Origin: DATLXU01 sp035575515
GTDB lineage: Bacteria > Acidobacteriota > Blastocatellia > UBA7656
Assembly (NCBI GenBank): GCA_035575515.1
Contig: DATLXU010000100.1
Coordinates: forward strand, 1 to 64,000
Length of the DNA stretch: 64,000 nt
Direction of reading: 5' to 3'
The stretch's first letter is position 1. Each line of letters begins with the position of its first letter. Below the pieces are notes generated by a model that had not been told where the DNA came from, searched no databases, and was given only the letters and a program-made list of their open reading frames with translations. The position numbers and the translations under genes are program-made. This document shows positions 33,404 through 41,587 of this stretch, in pieces.

Positions 33404-34822
33404 ATGATCGAACGCGCTTTCGGGCTTACAACAGACCTGTACGAATTGACGATGGCCGCCGCGTATTTCGATAACAATATGCAGGCTGACGCCGTCTTTG
33501 AACTCTTCGCGCGAAAGCTGCCCGACCATCGCGCTTATCTAATCACGGCGGGGCTTGAGCAGGCGCTCGATTATCTCTCGAACCTGTGCTTCACCGCCGA
33601 CCAGATTGATTACCTGCGCGAACACCCGTCTTTCAAAAAAGTCAGCCACGAGTTCTTCGATTATCTCGCGAGCTTTCGGTTCACTGGCGAAGTGTGGGCG
33701 ATGCCCGAAGGCACTGCCGCTTTTCAGATGGAACCGTTGCTGCGCGTGACCGCGCCAATCATCGAGGCGCAGATAATCGAAACATTCCTGCTCTCAACAA
33801 TCAACTTTCAAACCCTGATTGCGAGCAAGGCGGCGCGCGTCGTTGCGGCTGCGCGAGGCCGCAGCGTCATCGAATTCGGCACGCGCCGCGCGCACGGGAC
33901 CGAAGCGGGATTAATGGCCGCGCGAGCGGCTTACATCGCGGGATTCATCGGCACGTCGAACGTCGAAGCTGGCCACCTCTTTGGCATTCCGACTTTCGGC
34001 ACGCTCGCGCATTCGTTCGTGATGTCGTTCGATGATGAAGATGAAGCGTTTCGCGCTTTCCTGAAAATCTTTCCCGAAACGGCGACGATTCTGGTTGACA
34101 CATACGACACGATAGCGGCGGTCAAGCGCCTAGCGCGCGACTTTGGAAAGGCAATTCCCGCCGTGCGCTTAGACAGCGGAGACCTCGTTGAATTGAGCAA
34201 GCAGGCGCGCGCCATTTTAGACGAAGCAGGGATGGCAGAGACAAAGATTTTCGCGAGCGGCGATTTGAATGAATACCGCATTGAGGATTTAATCAAGCGC
34301 GGCGCGCAGATTGATTCATTCGGCGTTGGCACGGAAGTGGCGACTTCTTATGACGCGCCCGCGCTCTCCGGCGTTTATAAGCTCGCGGGTCTTGTCGAAG
34401 ATGGCCGCGTCGCCGGTCGAATAAAATTGAGCAGCGAGAAGGCGACCTATCCCGGCCCGAAGCAGGTCTGGCGATTGACAGATGACGCAGGCAAGTACGT
34501 TCAGGATTTAATCACGGCGAGCGATGAAGAGCCGAGCAGCGAAGCATCAAAACAAAGCGGCGTGTGGCATCCGCTGCTTGAGCCTGTGATGGTGCAAGGC
34601 GTCGCGATTGAAGAAACGAATGATGGCGATATAAGCAAGCAGAGGCAATCGCGGCTCGCACGCCTCAATCAAGCGCGTGCGCGAGCCGCGGAAGAGTTAA
34701 GGCGATTGCCCGATGAATTGCTCGCGCTCAACAGCCGAGCGATGTATCCGATAGGCTTCAGCCAGCGGCTTCGCGACGAAAGAGAGAAGCTGCAAAAAGA
34801 GATTGAAGCCGAGCGCAGATGA
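33404..34822 (+). CDS. pncB: Nicotinate phosphoribosyltransferase
   Basis: 472 residues, the longer form of the family. It opens GLTTDLYELTMAAAYFDNNM, then VFELFARKLPDHRAYLITAG. The active-site region is EFGTRRAHGTEAGLMAARAA, with FGTLAHSFVMSF, the PRPP-side AVRLDSGDLVELSKQARAIL and IDSFGVGTEVATSYDAPALS. It converts nicotinate and PRPP to nicotinate mononucleotide, feeding the NAD route that ends with NadE at 1-2.8 kb. The last 11 codons (QKEIEAERR plus stop region) recur as a duplicated segment just downstream. Confidence 0.96.
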   Translation: MIERAFGLTTDLYELTMAAAYFDNNMQADAVFELFARKLPDHRAYLITAGLEQALDYLSNLCFTADQIDYLREHPSFKKVSHEFFDYLASFRFTGEVWAMPEGTAAFQMEPLLRVTAPIIEAQIIETFLLSTINFQTLIASKAARVVAAARGRSVIEFGTRRAHGTEAGLMAARAAYIAGFIGTSNVEAGHLFGIPTFGTLAHSFVMSFDDEDEAFRAFLKIFPETATILVDTYDTIAAVKRLARDFGKAIPAVRLDSGDLVELSKQARAILDEAGMAETKIFASGDLNEYRIEDLIKRGAQIDSFGVGTEVATSYDAPALSGVYKLAGLVEDGRVAGRIKLSSEKATYPGPKQVWRLTDDAGKYVQDLITASDEEPSSEASKQSGVWHPLLEPVMVQGVAIEETNDGDISKQRQSRLARLNQARARAAEELRRLPDELLALNSRAMYPIGFSQRLRDEREKLQKEIEAERR

Positions 34823-34898
34823 TACTTATTGCGGCGGATAAAACAGATTGCGCGCATCCGGCTGCAAAAAGAGATTGAAGCCGAGCGCAGATGATACT
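34789..34898. repeat. 72-nt-period duplication of the pncB 3' end
   Basis: A 38-nt string (GCTGCAAAAAGAGATTGAAG onward, including the pncB stop codon) at 34789-34826 is repeated exactly at 34861-34898, with a 34-nt unique segment between. The second copy lies outside the gene and runs up to the convergent mreB-like gene, which ends 10 nt later at 34908. Confidence 0.95.
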
Positions 34899-34907
34899 GC
34901 GCACGGT

Positions 34908-35942
34908 TCACCTCAATTCGATATTTCGCGCGACGCGGCGGAGCAGCAGCGGCTGATCGTACAAGGCGACCAGCCCACGCGCGACCGATTGGCGAGGGCT
35001 TTCTGCAACCGTCACTTCAAGCCCCGTTGCTCTTGCAATGCGCGCGTCCATGCCTGCAAGCAGCGCGATCCCGCCCGTAAGCACAAGTCCGCGATCATGA
35101 ACATCGCTCGCAACTTCGGGCGGGACTCGCTCAAGCACGTTGCGCACGGCTTCGACTATCTGCCTGATGACGGGCTTGATTGCGTTGCTGATTTCAACCG
35201 AAGAGACTTCGATAACTTCCGGCCCGCCTTCCGAAACGCTCTGGCCTTTAACGACGCTCTTGTGGTCTTCAATCGGGTCGGTTGCAGAACCCAAGACCAT
35301 CTTCAATCGTTCGGCTGTGCGCTCGCCTATCAGAACTTTTCGCTCGCGCTTGATGTAGTCGGTGATGGCGCGGTCCATCTCAAGCCCGCCTATGCGCAGC
35401 GTCTCCGATTCGACAATTCCGGCGTTTGCGACGACCGCGATTGAAGTGGTCGCGCCGCCAATGTCGACGACCATCGAGGCTCGCATCTCGGCAACGGGCA
35501 GCTTTGCGCCTATCGCCGCAGCGAGTCCTTTTTCGACAAGATAGACGCGGCTTGCGCCTATGCTTTTCACAAGCTCGCGGATTGCGAATCGCTCAACCGA
35601 AGTTATCCCGGAAGGAACGCTGAATATTATTCGCCGCGAGAATCGCGCGCGGCTGCCGCGCGCCTTGCGAACGAATTTTTGCAGCATCTTCTGAGCAAGC
35701 TCGGAATCGGCGACCACGCCTTCGTGCATAGGGTAGGCGACTTCAACATCTTCGGGCGAGCGCCCCAACATCTCAAGCGCCTCGTTGCCGACGGCGATGA
35801 CTTCGCCCGTCACTTTATCGGTTGCGACGAGCGAAGGCTCGTTGACGACCTGCCCGCGCCCGCGAGAGTAAATGAATGTATGAACCGTGCCTAAATCTAC
35901 AGCTAAGTCTTCCGTAAATGGGTTGCTGATAGAGAATTTCAT
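34908..35942 (-). CDS. mreB: MreB-family rod-shape actin homologue
   Basis: 344 residues. Actin-fold motifs: phosphate 1 LAVDLGTVHTFIYSRGRGQV, the AYPMHEGVVADSELAQKM segment, phosphate 2 VVDIGGATTSIAVVANAGI, and the adenosine region LVLTGGIALLAGMDARIARA. MreB forms membrane-bound filaments that guide cell-wall elongation. mreC and mreD do not follow, so this is an isolated copy and may be a paralogue. It is convergent with pncB. Confidence 0.94.
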   Translation of the reverse strand: MKFSISNPFTEDLAVDLGTVHTFIYSRGRGQVVNEPSLVATDKVTGEVIAVGNEALEMLGRSPEDVEVAYPMHEGVVADSELAQKMLQKFVRKARGSRARFSRRIIFSVPSGITSVERFAIRELVKSIGASRVYLVEKGLAAAIGAKLPVAEMRASMVVDIGGATTSIAVVANAGIVESETLRIGGLEMDRAITDYIKRERKVLIGERTAERLKMVLGSATDPIEDHKSVVKGQSVSEGGPEVIEVSSVEISNAIKPVIRQIVEAVRNVLERVPPEVASDVHDRGLVLTGGIALLAGMDARIARATGLEVTVAESPRQSVARGLVALYDQPLLLRRVARNIELR

Positions 35943-36032
35943 TCCGCCTCTTCAATCACTTTTTAAATCGCTTTTGAATCATAGCAAGGCAAAAAGAAAC
36001 GGGAAAGATGATTCCTGCCCGGCCTTCAAATA

Positions 36033-36059
36033 AAAAGGGCCTGCGCGTTGCAGGCCCTT
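36033..36059 (-). terminator. Rho-independent terminator of the GWxTD gene
   Basis: GGGCCTGC (36037-36044), loop GCGTT, GCAGGCCC (36050-36057), extended by AA/TT. Read on the minus strand it is followed by a T-rich run (TTTTTATTT). It lies 27 nt after the stop of the GWxTD gene. Confidence 0.9.
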
Positions 36060-36085
36060 CGATTTTCAACTGAGTCAAGCCGATC

Positions 36086-37753
36086 TTAACGGCCAACGAC
36101 CTGATACTGAGTTTGAGGAGTCACAACTTTCTGGCCGACCAGATCGGTGATCTTCACGGTCACGGTGTAGCTGCCCGGCTCCGAAAGCTTCCCTTGAAGC
36201 GGTATGCCGCGCGCGACGACGAGTTGTTGGCCTTTCATGTCAATGATGCCCGCTTTGCTCTTGCCGTCTTCGGTCTCGTGATAGACCTCCTGATCGCCCT
36301 TCTTGATTATGTACTCGACCTTGAGCGCGGGCTGAAGCGTAGCCTGATCGAGCTTCGCGTCATAAACCTGAAGGAAGAGCGCGAGGTTCTGACCCGGCTT
36401 GTAGATGCCGCTCACGTAAGGCTTCACCTTGTAGCGGCCAATGATGAACTGGCCCGCAGGTATCGCGCGATTATCAAGCGGCGCGATCTCCGCAGCAAGT
36501 ATCAACGTGCTCGTCGAAAGCTCTTCGGGTTGATAGCGCGGCACCTCAAACGAATGGTGCAGCACGCCCGTCTTTCCGCTCACGGTGTCGCGCGCGACTA
36601 CGTCAATCTTGTAACGGCCCGGCGCGAGAGAAAGATTCTTTTGATATATCGAGCGCTGCTGCTGCCCCACGGCAAGATCGTCCGCCGTGTAGCGCGCCGT
36701 CTGAACCGTGTCTTCAAACATTCCGTTGCGGCGGCCCGACAGCGCCGTTATCTTGGCGTAGATGTTCACCTGCGACGAATAGACGCCGCCCTGATCTTTG
36801 AACGCGAGGTCGCTGTGATCGAATTGAATCGTGAACGACGTCGCGACCGTCTCGCTCGTCAGCCGGAAGAAGTCCGTGCGCACGCTGAAGGGCAAGATGT
36901 CGGAAGCAATCTCAGGCAGATCGGCTTTGACTTCGAGATCGGGATATTTGAGCTTCGGCGGACGCTGCAAATCCGCGAGCAGTTGCAATCGCTCGAAGGG
37001 TTGATCCTTTGCGCGCGTGCCGAAAATCTGGCCGCGCCCATTTGCATTCCCAAGCCCGTAAGCTCCCGTTATGCGGTCAGCCTTGTCGCTCATGCCGAGC
37101 TGCTCGGCCAATGTGAGTCCCGCGCCGGGAACATACAGCAGCGCGTCCTTTTCATAAGGGCTGCGCGCGATGCGGTATTCGCCTGAGCCTGACGGGTCAA
37201 CGAACTCAATCTCTATGTCGGAGCCGATGCCTTCGATGTAGCGATACCACCAGGTCTCGAACGGATAGGTCGAAGTCGAGCCGCCGCCTTCATATGATGG
37301 GCGCTCGTAGGGACCGCCCGCCGGGTGAGACTCTATCTCGTCGGGCTTGCCGAACATAACGTAAATGCGGCCACGATCAGTCTTCCATCCCGGTATGCCC
37401 GAAGCGAAATGTTCGTTGGCGTACTGAATGCGCTCGTAGTACTGGTCTTTGTACTCGTTTTCAGGAGTATCAGGGTCGGGGTCGCGCCTGAGCCAGAATT
37501 GCTCGATGAACTGGTCGCGCTCCTCGTCGGTCTTGAGCGCTTTGAAGGCTTTGCGTTCTTCATCGGTGATGATGTAGGGAACGTCTTCTTCAAGCCATTT
37601 CTTATAGACGCTCTTCATCTCTTCCCGCTGCTTCGCAGTCGGCTTTTTCTCCTTGCCTTCCTGAGCTAGCGAAGCGGGCGCAGCGCCCGCAATTAAAAGC
37701 AGCACCACAAGGATGCCCACAGATTTTTTGAAGAGACTGACGTCACTCTTCAT
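36086..37753 (-). CDS. GWxTD-domain exported protein
   Basis: 555 residues from ATG 37753 (AAAGGAG upstream). A signal peptide (SVGILVVLLLIAGAAPASLA) is followed by the GWxTD domain: WLEEDVPYIITDEERKAFKA, QFIEQFWLRRDPDPDTPENE and GIPGWKTDRGRIYVMFGKPD. The C-terminal ~300 residues are beta-sandwich repeats (for example RYKIDVVARDTVSGKTGVLH, EPGSYTVTVKITDLVGQK). The family occurs in Acidobacteriota, Bacteroidota and Gemmatimonadota; its function is unknown but it is periplasmic. It is downstream of tatC across palindrome E14 and ends at a strong terminator. Confidence 0.92.
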   Translation of the reverse strand: MKSDVSLFKKSVGILVVLLLIAGAAPASLAQEGKEKKPTAKQREEMKSVYKKWLEEDVPYIITDEERKAFKALKTDEERDQFIEQFWLRRDPDPDTPENEYKDQYYERIQYANEHFASGIPGWKTDRGRIYVMFGKPDEIESHPAGGPYERPSYEGGGSTSTYPFETWWYRYIEGIGSDIEIEFVDPSGSGEYRIARSPYEKDALLYVPGAGLTLAEQLGMSDKADRITGAYGLGNANGRGQIFGTRAKDQPFERLQLLADLQRPPKLKYPDLEVKADLPEIASDILPFSVRTDFFRLTSETVATSFTIQFDHSDLAFKDQGGVYSSQVNIYAKITALSGRRNGMFEDTVQTARYTADDLAVGQQQRSIYQKNLSLAPGRYKIDVVARDTVSGKTGVLHHSFEVPRYQPEELSTSTLILAAEIAPLDNRAIPAGQFIIGRYKVKPYVSGIYKPGQNLALFLQVYDAKLDQATLQPALKVEYIIKKGDQEVYHETEDGKSKAGIIDMKGQQLVVARGIPLQGKLSEPGSYTVTVKITDLVGQKVVTPQTQYQVVGR

Positions 37754-37865
37754 ACTTCTTACTCCTTTCGACAACGACCTGTTTTGAAGAAGGCCATAGA
37801 TACGTGAGCGTTAATGAAATCTGACTTTTAAGTTTACGCGGCCTCGTTCGAGGCGGTCAAGTTTT

Positions 37866-37958
37866 AAAGGATGAAGGATGAAAAAGAATTCACGAACTTC
37901 GCGTTTCAAAGTCGAGACACAAACTTGAAATCCTTTTCATCCCTTATCCTTCATCCTT
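37866..37958. repeat. Palindrome E14 (AAGGATG words) between tatC and GWxTD gene
   Basis: The left arm AAGGATGAAGGATGAAAAAG (from 37867) pairs with the right arm CATCCCTTATCCTTCATCCTT (ending 37958). The right arm carries one extra 7-nt word. It lies 13 nt after the tatC stop. Confidence 0.88.
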
Positions 37959-37971
37959 CAGAACGCTTCTG

Positions 37972-39060
37972 TCAGCGATCCTTGCGCTCCATCTCCTGAT
38001 ATTCTTTTTCGGTCTGCCGTCGGCGGTGGAAGACCCACGCGATGCCGACGCTCAGGAAATAGAGCAACAACATCGGCGCGGCAAAGACCAGCAGATTCGG
38101 CACGTCTGTCGTCGGCGACAGCACAGCCGCCACGATGAATATAATGATTACGGCGAAGCGCCACACCTTCAACAACATTTTCGGAGAGACAAGCCCAAGC
38201 CGCGCCGTGAAGAAGGTGATCGTCGGAATCTCGAAGACAAGCCCGAGTCCGAGCATTATCGTTATTATCAAATCGAAGTATTCATCCGCCGTCACAAGCG
38301 GGCGAAGGTTCCCTTGAGCCGCAACGCCCAGAAGGAAATTCGCCGCGCGCGGAAAGGCTATGTAGTAAGCAAACGCGCAGCCGAGCAGAAAGCAGACCGT
38401 AGTCATTATGATTATCGGCGCGGCGTAACGCTTCTCGTGCGGATATAGACCCGGCGCAACGAACCCCCAGACCTGAATCAGCATGAACGGCACGGCGAAA
38501 AATATCGCGGCGTAGAACGAGACTTTGATGTAGAGGTTGAACGCGCCCTGCACGGTCGGCACGACGAGTCGGTTATCGGGATTCAACTCGATATTGCCCG
38601 GAGCATAGAGCTTGGGCGGGATGGTGTAGCCTTCTTCGATGACGCTCTGCGTGTTTATCACCCACGGGCGCATCGTCTTCAAGACGGGCGAGCCGTCTTC
38701 GCCATTCTCGACCTGAACGTTGATCGTGGTTCCCGCTTTGATTATGGAATTGCCTGTGCTGACATCGGTCGGGAAAGTGAACTGGACCTCTTTGCCGACA
38801 TAATCGGCAAGCGAATTTATTGTAGTGCCGGGAAGATTAAGATTGGCTTCGCGCTGAGCTTCGAGCATGGCTGCGCGCACGGGCACCTGTAGGAAGTCGT
38901 AAATCCTGTCTGAAAATACCCAGCAGACGACGAACGCGATGCAAACGAACAGGGCTATGCGAATCAATCGGGTGCGAAGCTCGTCCAGGTGTTCGAGGAA
39001 CGACATCGCGCCCTGTTCCAACTCCGGCTGTTCGTCGTATGCGTCTGTGTAGCTGGTCAT
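37972..39060 (-). CDS. tatC: Sec-independent (twin-arginine) translocase subunit TatC
   Basis: 362 residues, longer than the usual ~250. The conserved N-terminus (MSFLEHLDELRTRLIRIALF) and the six helices are present, with FAVPFMLIQVWGFVAPGLYP and HEKRY as the signature. An insertion of about 100 residues in the first periplasmic loop (about 65-170) explains the length. TatC binds twin-arginine signal peptides. tatA lies directly upstream across palindrome E15. Confidence 0.95.
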   Translation of the reverse strand: MTSYTDAYDEQPELEQGAMSFLEHLDELRTRLIRIALFVCIAFVVCWVFSDRIYDFLQVPVRAAMLEAQREANLNLPGTTINSLADYVGKEVQFTFPTDVSTGNSIIKAGTTINVQVENGEDGSPVLKTMRPWVINTQSVIEEGYTIPPKLYAPGNIELNPDNRLVVPTVQGAFNLYIKVSFYAAIFFAVPFMLIQVWGFVAPGLYPHEKRYAAPIIIMTTVCFLLGCAFAYYIAFPRAANFLLGVAAQGNLRPLVTADEYFDLIITIMLGLGLVFEIPTITFFTARLGLVSPKMLLKVWRFAVIIIFIVAAVLSPTTDVPNLLVFAAPMLLLYFLSVGIAWVFHRRRQTEKEYQEMERKDR

Positions 39061-39063
39061 AAG

Positions 39064-39177
39064 CAGGGGTCAGGGGGTCGGGGGTCGGGGGTCGGGGCCA
39101 AAGTCAGTTATTTGTGATTTCAAATCTGAAACCCAAATCACTGACCCTGACCCTTGGCCCCTGACCTCCGACCCCCG
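39064..39177. repeat. Palindrome E15 (GGGGTCG words) filling the tatA-tatC spacer
   Basis: The left arm is CAGGGGTCAGGGGGTCGGGG continued by two more GGGGTCG words (39064-39097). The right arm ends TGACCTCCGACCCCCG by 39177. An inner pair GTGATTT/AAATCAC lies in the loop. It begins 4 nt from the tatC start codon and ends 4 nt from the tatA stop codon. Confidence 0.88.
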
Positions 39178-39181
39178 CTTT

Positions 39182-39568
39182 TCACATCCAATCGCGTTTG
39201 GTTTCTCCGGCGACTGTTTGGCCGCGAGGAATAGTGACAGGCTCGTCGGCGGTTGCAGCCGACTCGGTTTGTTCAATCGCGTTTTCGTTTGATGCTTGCG
39301 CCGTTTCGCCCGCGTGTTGATCGGTCGCGCCGGTCTCAGATGAGGCAGTTTCAGGATTGCCCGCCGGCTCGACCCGCGGCGGCGCGTTCAACCGCCGGTT
39401 CTCAAGCTCGACCTCTTCTTCCCACTGGCGCTTGAAGTCCTCGCTCGCGCGGCGGAACTGTGCGAGGCTCTGGCCGAGCGAGCGGCCAAGCTCCGGCAGC
39501 TTGCGCGGGCCGAATATTATCAGCGCGATAACTAATATCATCAGAATTTCTGGCATCCCCAGGTTCAT
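39182..39568 (-). CDS. tatA: Twin-arginine translocase subunit TatA/TatB
   Basis: 128 residues from ATG 39568. The N-terminal membrane helix and hinge are typical (GMPEILMILVIALIIFGPRK, then LPELGRSLGQSLAQFRRASE), followed by an amphipathic helix and an acidic, Glu/Thr-rich tail. TatA oligomers form the protein-conducting pore with TatC. The length and the tail would also suit TatB. The gene pair is divergent from a hypothetical gene. Confidence 0.93.
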   Translation of the reverse strand: MNLGMPEILMILVIALIIFGPRKLPELGRSLGQSLAQFRRASEDFKRQWEEEVELENRRLNAPPRVEPAGNPETASSETGATDQHAGETAQASNENAIEQTESAATADEPVTIPRGQTVAGETKRDWM

Positions 39569-39711
39569 AAGTATTCCTCTTCTTCGGGCCAACAATTTTA
39601 TTGGAAGACCTGCAAGACGGCCACCTTGCTTTGATGTTGCCTGCCCTTCATCAATACTAGGTTAGCTCGCAACCGCGCGTCAACCGTCGCACTTGGCTGT
39701 CGCATAAACTG

Positions 39712-39740
39712 TTGACTTGGGGACCTGACTGTCCTATAAA
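39712..39740 (+). promoter_or_regulatory. Predicted sigma70-type promoter
   Basis: TTGACT (39712-39717), 17 nt, TATAAA (39735-39740), 67 nt before the hypothetical gene at 39807. The surrounding 60 nt is an imperfect tandem repeat: GCATAAACTGTTGAC is echoed by CTATAAACCGTTGAG about 32 nt later. Confidence 0.55.
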
Positions 39741-39806
39741 CCGTTGAGAAGATAATTGCCCCTGCAACGCTTAGTCACACGCATAACCTTTTCATTTTAC
39801 AACTGA

Positions 39807-40232
39807 ATGACTATGAACATTGCCAGAGAGCCAGAGTATCTTCTTACCATAGTTCAACACACATACTGCGGCGACTGCATGTGGGTTAAGGGAAAGATCA
39901 CCGATGTTTATCACGCATCGGGCATAGTTCGCGGCGAGGATTCGAAACGCTGGCGCATGCAGATTCTCTCGCCGCCTTGGGATAGAGAAGCGCGCCGGGC
40001 GGAGTTTCCTTCTCACTTCGAGACGGTTGACGTGCCAGCGATGAAGCTCGAAGCCGACCGCAGGCTCATCTTTGCAACTCAGAACCCCGCGCTCATCAGC
40101 GACATCCTCGTTCATCTGAAATGGTTGCTGATAAACAGAAAGAGCAACGCCGAGATCGAACGCGAGATGCTCAGCTTCATTAAAGAATGGAAAGAGAAGC
40201 CGGGCGCTGACGTGTGCGCGACGAGCCGTTAG
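39807..40232 (+). CDS. Hypothetical protein, 141 residues
   Basis: Not recognised. The frame opens at ATG 39807 (also ATG 39813). It has no signal peptide; it contains a CGDC motif (HTYCGDCMWVKGKITDVYHA), a beta-rich middle and a C-terminal helix (KSNAEIEREMLSFIKEWKEK). It has a good promoter, is divergent from tatA and convergent with the next gene. It is probably a soluble cytoplasmic protein. Confidence 0.65.
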   Translation: MTMNIAREPEYLLTIVQHTYCGDCMWVKGKITDVYHASGIVRGEDSKRWRMQILSPPWDREARRAEFPSHFETVDVPAMKLEADRRLIFATQNPALISDILVHLKWLLINRKSNAEIEREMLSFIKEWKEKPGADVCATSR

Positions 40233-40263
40233 CATCTTCAACCCGCTTCATTCGATCAAATCG

Positions 40264-40602
40264 CTAGATGAGAGTTTCCACATCGTCAATCTCTTGGCCT
40301 ATATCGGCGGAGCAATCACGGCAAATCCCGTGAGAGACATTATCTTCAAGTCGCGTGCCTGAATAGGCAAATCCCATTTGCGTCCCGCACCAGGCGCACT
40401 GAGTTACGAGGAAATGGTGCAGCAAAGACCTGCATCGTTGATGAATCATCGTGCTTCTTTCAATCAGGAGCATGGAACGGTCTTTAAAGCTGCGTGAATG
40501 GCGGCACAATTCGATTGCGAAACCAATTGCATGCTTTAAGTAAACACGCTGAGGAGTTGGGATTGCTTTAATGCCTATTTCATTTTCATCTTCGTCGCCC
40601 AT
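40264..40602 (-). CDS. Small zinc-ribbon-like hypothetical protein
   Basis: 112 residues. The C-terminal half has two CxxC knuckles, CAWCGTQMGFAY and SHGICRDCSADI. This is the CAWC...THGICxxC pattern seen in small soluble proteins and at the ends of some sensor proteins, probably a zinc site. The N-terminal half has several histidines and a helix (ERSTMIHQRCRSLLHHFLVT). Function unknown. It is divergent from the DUF2911 gene. Confidence 0.6.
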   Translation of the reverse strand: MGDEDENEIGIKAIPTPQRVYLKHAIGFAIELCRHSRSFKDRSMLLIERSTMIHQRCRSLLHHFLVTQCAWCGTQMGFAYSGTRLEDNVSHGICRDCSADIGQEIDDVETLI

Positions 40603-40706
40603 CGGAGCCTGACCGGTTCAATTTGTGAGGACCATCAATCCCACCGTCTGGTCCTGGCATAGCACAAAATGCGAATAATAGAAGAGCGCGAGTCGAATTC
40701 TCTTTG

Positions 40707-40735
40707 TTGTCACGTGACGGGAGAGAAGATATAAT
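40707..40735 (+). promoter_or_regulatory. Predicted sigma70-type promoter of the DUF2911 gene
   Basis: TTGTCA (40707-40712), 17 nt, TATAAT (40730-40735). A leader of about 180 nt precedes the start codon. The rest of the 318-nt intergenic stretch (40603-40920) shows no other feature I can support. Confidence 0.55.
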
Positions 40736-40926
40736 TCTCACCCGTCCGGTACAGGTTTAATTGCGCGACGTTCAGCCAAGCGTGGCTTAAAAGATTTGCA
40801 GTTGAGATTTTTGAAGGGTCGCATCGTCCCGGCAACCTTTGCGACTCGCTGATGGCTTAGCTGCAACCATCGCGCAAGAATTGAAAGAGTCACGAAGCGC
40901 CGGGCAAAACTAAGGAGATAATGGCA

Positions 40927-41469
40927 ATGAAGAAGACATTGATTTCGTCCCTGTCCGTTATTCTGCTTGCTGCGCAAATGGTCTTCGCGCACGACCCGCG
41001 CACGGTTGCGAAAGATTTTTCGCATACGCTGTCGGTCGAGGGCGCAGGCAAGCTCACACTCAGCTACAAATCGCTTCACTTCAACGAAACGAACTTTAAC
41101 AATCGCAAGGCCGAGCGCGCGCTGACCAATTTCAACCGATTGTGGAAAGCCATCGGCAAGCTCGACACAGATTTTGATGTAGTGATTGCCGGGGTGACGG
41201 TCCCGAAAGGCTCCTACACGATGGGCATAAACTACGACGCGAACGACAACTTCAAGCTGATACTTGCGAGCGGCGGCAAAGAGCTTGCGATCCCAATGCA
41301 GTTTGCGATGGACGCGCCCACTGCAAATTACCTGACGTTCGACCTCCGGCCCGAAAACGACACAGACACTTTCACGCTCGAAGCTCGATACGGCAAGGCG
41401 CGCGTATCGGCGGAAGCCAAGGTTCCTTACCTGGCCCCGCACGAGCACCCCGCCGAGAAGAAATCCTAA
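40927..41469 (+). CDS. DUF2911-family exported protein
   Basis: 180 residues from ATG 40927, whose spacing to AAGGAG is better than that of the ATG two codons earlier. A signal peptide (LISSLSVILLAAQMVFAHDP) is followed by the DUF2911 core: SYKSLHFNETNF, VIAGVTVPKGSYTMGINYDA, KLILASGGKELAIPMQF and FTLEARYGKARVSAEAKV. The family is common in Bacteroidota and Acidobacteriota; its function is not known. It forms a single-gene unit with its own promoter and a terminator at 41514. Confidence 0.88.
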   Translation: MKKTLISSLSVILLAAQMVFAHDPRTVAKDFSHTLSVEGAGKLTLSYKSLHFNETNFNNRKAERALTNFNRLWKAIGKLDTDFDVVIAGVTVPKGSYTMGINYDANDNFKLILASGGKELAIPMQFAMDAPTANYLTFDLRPENDTDTFTLEARYGKARVSAEAKVPYLAPHEHPAEKKS

Positions 41470-41513
41470 TCCGCTTTGTGCTTGCCCGTCGCAGCAAGTG
41501 TCCAGCAAAATCT

Positions 41514-41559
41514 AAAGCGCGGCCCCGTAGTGGACAATGAGTCGGGCCGCGCTTTTGGT
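41514..41559 (+). terminator. Rho-independent terminator after the DUF2911 gene
   Basis: AAAGCGCGGCCC (41514-41525) pairs with GGGCCGCGCTTT (41544-41555), 12 bp, followed by TTGG. Its presence argues against the ATG at 41537 as the start of the following peptidase gene. Confidence 0.8.
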
Positions 41560-41587
41560 TGATACCGGCGCGATTTTCGGGAGTCAA

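Noticed and set aside
41537..41587. Earlier ATG for the M1 peptidase
   Set aside because: It lies inside the terminator of the preceding gene and has no ribosome-binding site; ATG 41588 does.
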